Below, piece by piece: positions 1 through 6,673 of a stretch of 14,204 nt of DNA. The stretch is from Pseudomonadota bacterium (GTDB lineage: Bacteria > Pseudomonadota > Gammaproteobacteria > Burkholderiales > Burkholderiaceae_C), in assembly GCA_023435325.1 (NCBI GenBank), contig JAEYRT010000221.1, positions 1-14,204 of the forward strand, given 5' to 3'. The notes below the pieces were generated by a model. That model worked only from the letters and a program-made list of their open reading frames with translations. It was not told the origin of the DNA and did not search any database. The position numbers and the translations under genes were made by a program. Within the stretch, counting starts at the first letter, position 1. The number at the start of each line of letters is the position of its first letter.

Positions 1-959
1 AGAAGATGTCCAAGTCGCTGGGCAACACCGTGGCACCGCAGGACGTCTCCAACAAGATGGGCGCGGAAATCATCCGTCTGTGGGTGGCTTCGACCGACTA
101 CTCGGGTGACCTGGGCATTGACGACAAGATCCTGGCCCGCGTGGTGGACGCCTACCGCCGCATCCGCAATACGCTGCGTTTCCTGCTGGCCAACACCAGC
201 GACTTTGACGCTGCGACCGACTCCGTGCCTTACGAGCAGATGCTGGAAATCGACCAGTACGCGCTGGCACGTGCGGCCGAGCTGCAAAAGGACATCATCG
301 GTCACTACCACGTGTACGAGTTCCACCCCGTGGTCGCCAAGCTGCAGCTGTTCTGCTCGGAAGACCTGGGTGGCTTCTATCTGGACGTGCTCAAGGACCG
401 CCTGTACACCAGCGCGCCCAAGAGCCTGGCCCGTCGTTCGGCCCAGACTGCACTGCACCAGATCACCCATGCGCTGCTGCGCTGGATGGCACCTTTCCTG
501 TCGTTCACGGCTGAAGAAGCCTGGAAGATCTTTGGTTCCAGCGAATCCATCTTCCTGGAGCAGTTCACCGAACTGCCTGCCGGCGATGCAGCACTGCTGG
601 CCAAGTGGAAGCGCCTGCGCGACATCCGCGACGTGGTGAACAAGGACATCGAGGACGTGCGTGCCGCAGGCAAGATTGGCGCTTCGCTGCAGGCAGAAAT
701 CACGCTGGCAGCCGAGCCTGAAGATCTGGCCCTGCTGCAAAGCCTGAAGGATGACCTGAAATTCGTGTTCATCACCTCCGCTGCCCATGCGGTGGCGGGC
801 GATGCCCTGCAGACCACCGTGAAGGTCAGCGAACACGCCAAGTGCGAACGCTGCTGGCATTACCGCGATGACGTGGGCGTGAACCCCGAGCACCCCACGC
901 TGTGTGGCCGTTGCGACAGCAACCTGCATGGCACAGGTGAAGTGCGCAGCAAGGCCTGA
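1..959 (+). CDS. ileS: Isoleucyl-tRNA synthetase, C-terminal part (5' end cut by window)
   Basis: Cytoplasmic class I aminoacyl-tRNA synthetase that charges tRNA-Ile with isoleucine. The visible reading frame opens at base 3 with the KMSKS signature (KMSKSLGN), which binds ATP at the end of the catalytic core, so the Rossmann core and CP1 editing domain lie outside the window. About 317 residues follow. They cover the helical anticodon-binding domain (for example the WMAPFLSFTAEEAW segment near residues 160-175) and end in a zinc-binding finger, CERC...CGRC, at about residues 280-303 counted from the ATG at base 6. That ATG is internal, not the true start. The finger is typical of bacterial IleS. 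The gene ends with TGA at 957-959 and lspA follows 138 bp later, the usual ileS-lspA order. Identity is secure; only the truncation limits it. Confidence 0.97.
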   Translation, partial: KMSKSLGNTVAPQDVSNKMGAEIIRLWVASTDYSGDLGIDDKILARVVDAYRRIRNTLRFLLANTSDFDAATDSVPYEQMLEIDQYALARAAELQKDIIGHYHVYEFHPVVAKLQLFCSEDLGGFYLDVLKDRLYTSAPKSLARRSAQTALHQITHALLRWMAPFLSFTAEEAWKIFGSSESIFLEQFTELPAGDAALLAKWKRLRDIRDVVNKDIEDVRAAGKIGASLQAEITLAAEPEDLALLQSLKDDLKFVFITSAAHAVAGDALQTTVKVSEHAKCERCWHYRDDVGVNPEHPTLCGRCDSNLHGTGEVRSKA

Positions 960-976
960 GTCTTGTGACAAGCCTG

Positions 977-1000
977 GGCGCCCTTTAAAAAAGGAGCGCC
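977..1000 (+). other. Stem-loop just after ileS
   Basis: GGCGC at 977-981 pairs with GCGCC at 996-1000. Inside it, CCTTT (982-986) pairs with AAAGG (990-994), leaving A995 bulged and a three-base loop. It begins 18 nt after the ileS stop. There is no T-run after it, so it is not a standard intrinsic terminator. It may stabilise the ileS 3' end or attenuate read-through into lspA. The pairing is visible in the sequence; the function is a guess. Confidence 0.5.
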
Positions 1001-1064
1001 TAGCGCTTGCATTTACTGGTTTTCAAAATGTTTTCATATTGAAAGCCAGTAAATACAAGCGTTA
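1001..1064. repeat. Large near-perfect palindrome, REP-like intergenic element
   Basis: Bases 1001-1030 can pair with 1035-1064 around a TTTT loop. I count 26 Watson-Crick pairs, two G-T (wobble in RNA) pairs (1003/1062 and 1020/1045) and two mismatches (1010/1055 and 1027/1038). The outer arms carry TAGCGCTTG and CAAGCGTTA, and the right arm is followed by AAAGCTATCAAATTTTTTT (1066-1083). From memory, CAAGCGCTA/AGCTATCAAA sequences recur between genes in Comamonadaceae, so this is probably a genomic palindromic repeat. No second full copy is present in the window. With the T-run at 1077-1083, which starts 13 nt after the stem, it could also work as an RNA processing or termination structure in the ileS-lspA transcript. 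Confidence 0.75.
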
Positions 1065-1097
1065 AAAGCTATCAAATTTTTTTACAAAAAGGCCACC

Positions 1098-1625
1098 ATG
1101 AGCTCTTCGGACACACTCCCCAGCAGCGTCACCCGCAAGCCCGCTTACTGGCCCTGGCTGGTATGGGCGCTGGTGCTGATCGTGATCGACCAGTTCACCA
1201 AACAGTGGATCCTGAGTTTTTTTGAATATGGCGACTGGACGCCGGTCACCAGCTTTTTCAACATCGTGCGCGCCCACAACACCGGCGCTGCCTTCTCTTT
1301 CCTGGCCGACCACGACGGTTGGCAGCGCTGGCTGTTTGTGGGCATCGGCGTTATCGCCACGGTGCTCATCGTCTGGCAGCTGCGCAAACACCCCGAGCAA
1401 AAGTTCTTTTGCTTCTCGATTGCCAGCATCCTGGGCGGTGCCATCGGCAACGTGATCGATCGCCTGCAGCACGGTTACGTGGTGGATTTTCTGGACTTTC
1501 ACCTCGGGGGTCGCCACTACCCTGCGTTCAACGTGGCCGACATTGCCATCTGCACAGGCGCGGCCTGCCTGATCCTGGACGAGATTCTGCGCGCGCGACG
1601 CGCCAAGGCGGCCAGCTCCACGTAA
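1098..1625 (+). CDS. lspA: Lipoprotein signal peptidase (signal peptidase II)
   Basis: Inner-membrane aspartyl protease that removes the signal peptide from diacylglyceryl-prolipoproteins. The protein is 175 aa, a normal length for LspA. Four hydrophobic segments are visible, around residues 18-32, 74-93, 102-119 and 146-162. Family motifs are intact: NTGAAFSF (61-68), GGAIGNVIDR (113-122) with catalytic Asp121, and FNVADIAI (144-151) with catalytic Asp148. The pair matches the Asp dyad known in E. coli LspA. The ATG at 1098 has only a weak AAGG-like Shine-Dalgarno just upstream, consistent with translation as the second gene after ileS. The gene ends in TAA and is followed 23 bp later by a strong terminator, so it closes its operon. 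Confidence 0.97.
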   Translation: MSSSDTLPSSVTRKPAYWPWLVWALVLIVIDQFTKQWILSFFEYGDWTPVTSFFNIVRAHNTGAAFSFLADHDGWQRWLFVGIGVIATVLIVWQLRKHPEQKFFCFSIASILGGAIGNVIDRLQHGYVVDFLDFHLGGRHYPAFNVADIAICTGAACLILDEILRARRAKAASST

Positions 1626-1648
1626 CTGGCATCCACCCTTCCTGCAAC

Positions 1649-1675
1649 AACCGCTGCCATGGCAGCGGTTTTTTT
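1649..1675 (+). terminator. Rho-independent terminator after lspA
   Basis: The 22 bases at 1649-1670 form a perfect palindrome (AACCGCTGCC then its complement) that runs directly into a T-run at 1669-1675. It lies 23 bp after the lspA stop and should end the ileS-lspA transcript. Confidence 0.9.
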
Positions 1676-1998
1676 GTGCCGTGGCCTCTGCAGACAGTCC
1701 TACGTATCAACCCCGAGCTTTCCTTGCCAACGGAAAACACTCTTGCCGCGTTAGAGGGGTTTGCCATCGGGCGAGCCTGCGCCATGTTTTCACACTGTTT
1801 TTGCTTCAATCCATTGCCTGGGTCTTCGCAGTTCAAAGGCCTAGTACCGTATTCCTGACGGTGCTTTCAACCGAAACAAAAAGAATAAAACCGAAAATAC
1901 GCTCCCCTCAATTCGCACTGAATCGTGCGTATTGGAAACGGTCCCACAGCCTGAATCAGCCTGCAAGGGTATATTGGTCGCTTCCTCATCTGCCATAC
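1676..1998 (+). other. Non-coding leader upstream of the phosphate transporter gene
   Basis: This 323-bp stretch lies between the lspA terminator and the ATG of the next gene. The downstream gene's frame stays open through it, but the translation (Ser-, Pro- and Arg-rich, no family features) does not look like part of the transporter, and no start codon there has a good ribosome site. The stretch is more AT-rich around 1855-1915 and should hold the transporter promoter. A TATATT at 1970-1975 could be a -10 box, but I find no convincing -35 partner. I do not see a clear Pho box. Confidence 0.5.
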
Positions 1999-3651
1999 AT
2001 GAAGCACTTACTCAATCTTTTAGCCGCTATTGCCCTGCTTGTCTGGGGCACCCAGCTGGTACGCACCGGCGTGTTGCGCGTATTTGGCGCGAATTTGCGC
2101 GAATTCCTTTCGCGGGGGGTGAGCAACCGGCTCAAAGCCGTGCTCTCCGGTATCGGCGTGACCACCATCGTGCAGTCCAGTACGGCGACGGCGCTGATTG
2201 TGTCGTCCTTCGTGGGACAGGGCATGGTCTCGCTGACGGCCGCGCTGGCCGTCATGCTGGGCGCAGACGTGGGCACCAGTGTCATGGCCGTGGTGTTCTC
2301 GCTGGATCTGTCCTGGCTTTCACCGCTGTGCATTTTTGTGGGTGTGGTGCTGTTCATCTCGCGCCAGGACACGACGGCAGGACGTGTGGGCCGTGTGCTG
2401 ATTGGTCTGGGGCTGATGCTGCTGGCACTGCGTCTGATCACCGAATCGACCACCGTGCTCACGCAGAGCCCCGTCATGATCACGCTGCTGGAGGCGCTGA
2501 CCAGCGACATCACCCTGGAAGTGCTCACCGGGGCCATTTTGGCCATCGTTTCCTACTCCAGTCTGGCAACCGTATTGCTGGTGTCGGCCCTGGTTTCTTC
2601 GGGTGGCATACCCGTGGAAGTGGCGCTGGGCCTGGTGATTGGCGCCAACCTGGGTAGCGGCTGCCTGGCCGTGCTGACCACGCTCAAGGCCAATGTACAG
2701 ACGCGCCAGGTGCCTCTGGGCAATCTGATTTTCAAGCTCATCGGCGTGGTGCTCATGATCCCCATGGTCGCGCCCTGGCACCAGTACATGCAGACCCTGG
2801 TGCCCGAAGCAGGCGCCCTGGTAGTGATGTTCCACCTGGCCTTCAACATGGTGGTGGCACTGGTGTGCATTGCATTGACAGGCAAGGTGGCCTGGCTGGT
2901 ACAGAAAGTGCTGCCCATTGAAGTGGCCTCGCCTTCGGTCACGCGCCCCCACCACCTGGACCCGTCCGCGCTGAGCACGCCGTCCCTGGCCATTTCCTGC
3001 GCAGCGCGCGAAGCCTTGCACCAGGCGGACGTGGTGGAGTCCATGCTCATGGGACTGCAGCAAGTCTGGCAAACCGATGACCAGCAACTGGCGCAAGATC
3101 TGCGCAAACTCGATGACCAGGTGGATGATCTGTATTCCGCCATCAAGTACTACATGACCAAGATCTCGCGTGCGGAACTGGATGAGCAGGAAGGCCGCCG
3201 CTGGACGGACATCATCAGTTTCACCATCAACATGGAACAGGTCGGTGACCTGATCGAACGCGTCCTGCAGGATGTGGAAGACAAGAAGATCAAGAAGGGG
3301 CGCCAGTTCTCGCAAGCCGGCCTGGAAGAGATCAACCGCATGCACGCCCAGCTGGTTTCCAACCTGCGCCTGGCCATGAGCGTGTTCCTCAATGGCAATG
3401 TGCGGGATGCGCAAAAGCTGTTGGAGGAAAAGGCACGTTTCCGCGATCTGGAACTGGCGTACTCTGCCAACCACCTGGACCGTCTTTCTGAAAACAAGGT
3501 GCGCAGCATCGAAACCAGTTCGCTGCACATCGACATGATCAGCGATCTCAAGCGCATCAACTCATTGCTGTGCTCGGTGGCCTACCCCATCCTGGAACAA
3601 ACCGGCGCCCTGGCCCCCAGCCGCCTGCGTGAACCGCTGCAGCCCCGATAG
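1999..3651 (+). CDS. Na+/phosphate cotransporter family protein with PhoU-like C-terminal domain
   Basis: Predicted inner-membrane sodium-dependent phosphate carrier (NptA/PNaS family), 550 aa from ATG 1999. The first ~305 residues are hydrophobic and contain the duplicated carrier core. Repeat one has VQSSTATALIVSS (58-70) followed by GADVGTS (88-94). Repeat two has SYSSLATVLLVS (185-196) followed by GANLGSG (215-221). The QSS signature is thus kept in repeat one but reads YSS in repeat two. Residues ~330-530 are a soluble helical PhoU-like domain, with acidic stretches LDDQVDDLYSAI (371-382) and NMEQVGDLIER (411-421) and the ending SSLHIDMISDLKRINS (507-522). The start was chosen because MKHLLNLLAAIALLVWG is a natural membrane start and the upstream extension is not protein-like; the Shine-Dalgarno is weak. 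Substrate is inferred from family. It is transcribed alone, with terminators on both sides. Confidence 0.9.
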   Translation: MKHLLNLLAAIALLVWGTQLVRTGVLRVFGANLREFLSRGVSNRLKAVLSGIGVTTIVQSSTATALIVSSFVGQGMVSLTAALAVMLGADVGTSVMAVVFSLDLSWLSPLCIFVGVVLFISRQDTTAGRVGRVLIGLGLMLLALRLITESTTVLTQSPVMITLLEALTSDITLEVLTGAILAIVSYSSLATVLLVSALVSSGGIPVEVALGLVIGANLGSGCLAVLTTLKANVQTRQVPLGNLIFKLIGVVLMIPMVAPWHQYMQTLVPEAGALVVMFHLAFNMVVALVCIALTGKVAWLVQKVLPIEVASPSVTRPHHLDPSALSTPSLAISCAAREALHQADVVESMLMGLQQVWQTDDQQLAQDLRKLDDQVDDLYSAIKYYMTKISRAELDEQEGRRWTDIISFTINMEQVGDLIERVLQDVEDKKIKKGRQFSQAGLEEINRMHAQLVSNLRLAMSVFLNGNVRDAQKLLEEKARFRDLELAYSANHLDRLSENKVRSIETSSLHIDMISDLKRINSLLCSVAYPILEQTGALAPSRLREPLQPR

Positions 3652-3681
3652 GAGCTGCACGCTCACGTTCCGTGACTCATC

Positions 3682-3710
3682 AAAAAAGCCCGCTGCTGCG
3701 GGCTTTTTTT
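3682..3710. terminator. Bidirectional intrinsic terminator
   Basis: GCCCGC (3688-3693) and GCGGGC (3698-3703) form a GC stem with a TGCT loop. An A-run (3682-3687) lies on the left and a T-run (3704-3710) on the right. It can therefore stop the Na/Pi transporter transcript (plus strand, 30 bp after its stop) and the converging Nudix operon (minus strand). Confidence 0.9.
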
Positions 3711-3720
3711 ACGGACAGAG

Positions 3721-3754
3721 GAGGCAAGGGCCAAGAGCGCTGGCTGCTTGCCTC
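3721..3754 (-). other. Stem-loop in the 3' UTR of the Nudix operon
   Basis: GAGGCAAG (3721-3728) pairs perfectly with CTTGCCTC (3747-3754). An inner GCCA/TGGC stem (3730-3733 with 3741-3744) continues it around a seven-base loop. It lies between the Nudix stop codon and the bidirectional terminator, so the minus-strand transcript ends in two consecutive hairpins. It has no T-run of its own and is probably a stability or secondary termination element. Confidence 0.5.
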
Positions 3755-3784
3755 TCTTGTGACTTATGAATCACGGCTTGCGGT

Positions 3785-4588
3785 TTATAGATCCAAGTAA
3801 TCGGCCAGCACCAGTGCAGCTTCCGGGGTGAATTGGCCCTGCACCAGCCACTCCATCAGCGTGGCTGTGTCAATGCACTGGAACTGCTGCACTTCGCCAT
3901 CCTGGTTCTCGGGCTGCAACGCTTCGGGCACTGTCGCCGTGAACCAGTCGATACGCTCGCGCATATAGGCCACGCCCCCCGACACTTCATTGCTGGGGCA
4001 GGAAAACATGACATGACCGCCATGTGTCACGTCAAGCAGCTGCGCCACATCCAGACCTGCTTCCTCCTGGGTTTCGCGTGCCAGTGCCTGTTGCAGATCA
4101 TCCGTTGCAGACACCATGCCGCCCATCAAGGTGTCCCATTTGTTGGGATGGTTGGGCTTGCGCTTGCTGCGCTGCTGCACCCACATGCGGCCATCCGGAG
4201 CCAAGCCAATCAGATGCACGGCATGCGTGGCCACCCCCAGCACACGCACCGCACCGCGCTCGACCGTCGCTACGCGCTGGCCCTGGGGGGTGCAAACGGC
4301 GATCTGCTCATCGCGCCAGGGGCCGCTGCGACCTTTTTCACGCAGCAGCTGCGCCAAAGCATTCAGGCCAAAGCTGGCATCCGGTGCAGTGAAACTCCAG
4401 GCTTCACCCAGACCGGGCGTTTTCTTGTGGGAGAAAGTAATGCGTTGCCCGCGCAGAAAATCTACGTCCACACTCTCCAGGAAGCCCTGGGCGACCGTCC
4501 CTATGACCTGACCGTTCCAGAGCAGCGGCATGCGCGGCTGTATCGGTGAGCGCTGGGCATCATCACGTAGTTTTTCCAACCAATTCAT
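3785..4588 (-). CDS. Nudix hydrolase with N-terminal DUF4743 domain
   Basis: Predicted cytoplasmic pyrophosphohydrolase of ~267 aa. Residues ~1-115 match the DUF4743-type N-terminal domain. Residues ~120-260 are the Nudix fold, with a Nudix box at about 158-180 ending RETQEEAGL. The box follows GX5EX7REUXEEXGU except that the first Glu is Asp. The catalytic REUXEE core is intact, so the enzyme should be active. The two-domain arrangement recalls the YJR142W/Tnr3-type Nudix enzymes reported to hydrolyse damaged (oxidised) thiamine diphosphate; that substrate is a family-level suggestion only. Two ATGs are adjacent (4591 and 4588). AGGAG at 4598-4594 lies 2 nt from the first and 5 nt from the second, so the second is preferred. 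It starts 18 bp after the stop of the quinone oxidoreductase gene and is probably co-transcribed with it. Confidence 0.88.
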   Translation of the reverse strand: MNWLEKLRDDAQRSPIQPRMPLLWNGQVIGTVAQGFLESVDVDFLRGQRITFSHKKTPGLGEAWSFTAPDASFGLNALAQLLREKGRSGPWRDEQIAVCTPQGQRVATVERGAVRVLGVATHAVHLIGLAPDGRMWVQQRSKRKPNHPNKWDTLMGGMVSATDDLQQALARETQEEAGLDVAQLLDVTHGGHVMFSCPSNEVSGGVAYMRERIDWFTATVPEALQPENQDGEVQQFQCIDTATLMEWLVQGQFTPEAALVLADYLDL

Positions 4589-4606
4589 CATCTCTCCTGT
4601 ACTGCC

Positions 4607-5599
4607 TTACACGGTCAATATCGTGGACCCCGTGGTCTGCCGTGCTTCCAAGGCCTCGTGGGCCGCCTGTACATCCTCCAGTGCATAGCGCTGGGCGATG
4701 TGTATCCGAACCTGCCCGCTTGCCACCACGTCAAACACATCATCTGCCATGGCCTGCGTGGCTTCGCGGCTGTGGGCATAGACAAAAACGCTGGGGCGCG
4801 TGACATACAGGCCCTTGCCAGCCAGTGCCGCCAGGCTGAACGGCGGCACGGGGCCGGACGCATTGCCAAAGGACACCATCAGGCCGAAGCGGCGCAGACA
4901 GGCCAGCGAGCCCTCCCAAGTATCCTTGCCCACGCTGTCGTAGACCACTTTCACGCCCTGGCCGTCCGTGATGTCCTGCACCCTGGCGGCAAAGTTTTCG
5001 CTGCGGTAATTGATAGCATGGGCTGCCCCGTTGGCCAGTGCCAGCTGGCATTTCTCTTCGCTGCCAGCTGTGGCAATCAGTTGCAGGCCCAAGGCCCTGG
5101 CCCACTGGCAGGCAATCAGCCCCACGCCACCTGCGGCCGCATGGAACAGCACGTGATCTCCAGCCTGCAGCCCCTGCGCAGGCAGGCATTGCTTGAGCAA
5201 ATATTGCACCGTCAACCCCTTGAGCATCATGGCAGCGCCCGTCTCGAAGCTGATGCTGTCGGGCAGCTTGCACACGTGTGTCGCCGGCATGACACGGCGT
5301 TCGCAATAACTGCCCGGAGGGTTGCTTGCATACGCCACACGGTCACCGATTTGGAGATGGGTCACGCCGTCGCCGACGGCCTCGACCACCCCTGCACCCT
5401 CCATGCCCAACTGCAAAGGCAGGGGCAGTGCATAGAGACCGGAGCGTTGGTAGATATCAATAAAATTCAGCCCCACCGCATGATGACGCAACAAGATTTC
5501 ACCAGCGCCGGGCTGTCCTACATCGCGCGTGACCAGCTGCAGGACTTCGGCCCCGCCAGTGCGTGAAATTTGTATGGCTTTGCTGTGGGTGATGTGCAT
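4607..5599 (-). CDS. NADPH:quinone oxidoreductase, zinc-free MDR family (Qor-like)
   Basis: Predicted soluble medium-chain dehydrogenase/reductase of 330 aa that uses NADPH to reduce quinones or enones. The N-terminal GroES-like domain (residues ~1-120) includes GLNFIDIYQRSGLY (43-56) and GMEGAGVVEAVG (65-76), both typical of quinone reductases. The Rossmann domain carries the NAD(P) motif AAAGGVG at about 154-160. The zinc ligands of alcohol dehydrogenases are absent, as expected for Qor. A GAGGAG ribosome site (5615-5610) lies 10 nt before ATG 5599 and 4 nt before an in-frame TTG at 5605. I chose the ATG; the TTG would add two residues. It is the first gene of a minus-strand pair with the Nudix gene and is divergent from the DMT transporter across a ~100-bp gap. 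Confidence 0.92.
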   Translation of the reverse strand: MHITHSKAIQISRTGGAEVLQLVTRDVGQPGAGEILLRHHAVGLNFIDIYQRSGLYALPLPLQLGMEGAGVVEAVGDGVTHLQIGDRVAYASNPPGSYCERRVMPATHVCKLPDSISFETGAAMMLKGLTVQYLLKQCLPAQGLQAGDHVLFHAAAGGVGLIACQWARALGLQLIATAGSEEKCQLALANGAAHAINYRSENFAARVQDITDGQGVKVVYDSVGKDTWEGSLACLRRFGLMVSFGNASGPVPPFSLAALAGKGLYVTRPSVFVYAHSREATQAMADDVFDVVASGQVRIHIAQRYALEDVQAAHEALEARQTTGSTILTV

Positions 5600-5698
5600 G
5601 CTCAAGTGTCTCCTCGTGGTTCTGATCGACCGTCAAGCCTTCCATACTGCCATGATCGAGCCGCCTTGTGATGACGCGCGCACGCTACCATTGTGGCA

Positions 5699-6610
5699 AT
5701 GAGTTCCCCATTGACATTCAGCACGGCCGCCATGCTGACCCTGGCGCCGCTGCTCTGGGCAGGCAATGCCATTGTTGGCCGCTTGGTCCATGACTTGATT
5801 TCCCCTTTCACGCTGAACCTGGTTCGCTGGTGCTTGGCCTTGCTCTTGCTGTTGCCAGTGGCCGGCTACGTCCTACGCAAAAACAGTGCCATCTGGCAGT
5901 GCTGGAAGCAGTACGCCGTACTTGGCATCCTGGGCATCGGCAGCTACAACGCCCTGCTGTACCTGGCACTGAAGACATCCTCCCCCTTGAATGTGACCCT
6001 GGTCGGCTCCAGCATGCCAGTCTGGATGCTGCTGATTGGCCGCTTTTTCTTTGGTACCTCCATCAGCGGGCGTCAAATGCTGGGTGCCACACTGTCCATG
6101 CTGGGAGTGGCCGTGGTGCTCAGCCGTGGCGATGCACAGCAACTGTTGGGCCTGGAGCTCGTACCCGGAGACTGGTTCATCTTGCTGGCCACGATTGTGT
6201 GGACGCTGTATAGCTGGCTGCTGGCACGCAGCGCCATCACCATGCCCAGCCAGACCGCCATCCGCAGCAACTGGGCCGCCTTTTTGATGGCACAGCTGGT
6301 GTTTGGCATCGGTTGGTCTGCCTTGCTGGCCGGTGGGGAAATGGCCGTGGGAGAGCTGGTCTTCGTACCCAGCTGGACACTGGCCGCAGCCATGCTGTTC
6401 ATCGTGATCGGCCCCGCCATCCTGGCTTACCGCTTCTGGGGCGAAGGCGTCAAACGTGCCGGCCCTGCGACGGCGGGCTTTTTTGCCAATCTGATTCCGC
6501 TGTTTACGGCATTGTTGTCGATTCCCATTCTGGGCGAGGTGCCACAGCTCTACCACGCGCTGGCCTTTGCGCTGATTGTGGGCGGCATCGTGGTTTCCTC
6601 CCGCAGATAG
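5699..6610 (+). CDS. EamA/DMT-family transporter
   Basis: Predicted ten-helix inner-membrane transporter of the drug/metabolite superfamily, 303 aa. Two EamA repeats are visible. The first (about residues 10-142) includes LLWAGNAIVGRLV (18-30) and the NLVRW segment (40-44), common near helix two in this family. The second spans about residues 157-300 and ends in the short basic tail SSRR. Substrate and direction of transport cannot be told from sequence; many relatives export amino acids or small metabolites. The start is uncertain: GTG 5693 and ATG 5699 are two codons apart and neither has a clear Shine-Dalgarno, so the mRNA may be leaderless or nearly so. It is transcribed alone, divergent from the quinone oxidoreductase operon, and ends 19 bp before a bidirectional terminator. 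Confidence 0.9.
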   Translation: MSSPLTFSTAAMLTLAPLLWAGNAIVGRLVHDLISPFTLNLVRWCLALLLLLPVAGYVLRKNSAIWQCWKQYAVLGILGIGSYNALLYLALKTSSPLNVTLVGSSMPVWMLLIGRFFFGTSISGRQMLGATLSMLGVAVVLSRGDAQQLLGLELVPGDWFILLATIVWTLYSWLLARSAITMPSQTAIRSNWAAFLMAQLVFGIGWSALLAGGEMAVGELVFVPSWTLAAAMLFIVIGPAILAYRFWGEGVKRAGPATAGFFANLIPLFTALLSIPILGEVPQLYHALAFALIVGGIVVSSRR

Positions 6611-6629
6611 GACCGGCCCGGCAACGCAT

Positions 6630-6659
6630 AAAAAAAGCAGCTGTTCAGCTGCTTTTTTT
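6630..6659. terminator. Bidirectional intrinsic terminator
   Basis: GCAGCTG (6637-6643) and CAGCTGC (6646-6652) form a stem, flanked by an A-run (6630-6636) and a T-run (6653-6659). It serves the plus-strand DMT transporter and, in the other direction, the SDR gene whose stop codon is at 6674-6676. Confidence 0.9.
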
Positions 6660-6673
6660 GTGTGCATCCGCCC

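Noticed and set aside
1681..1998. Upstream extension of the Na/Pi transporter frame by 106 codons
   Set aside because: No good start or ribosome site, no protein-like character, and it would begin just after the lspA terminator; the natural membrane start is ATG 1999.
2320..3528. Minus-strand open frame of about 400 codons opposite the Na/Pi transporter
   Set aside because: Antisense shadow of a clear membrane carrier; His/Gln-rich and featureless.
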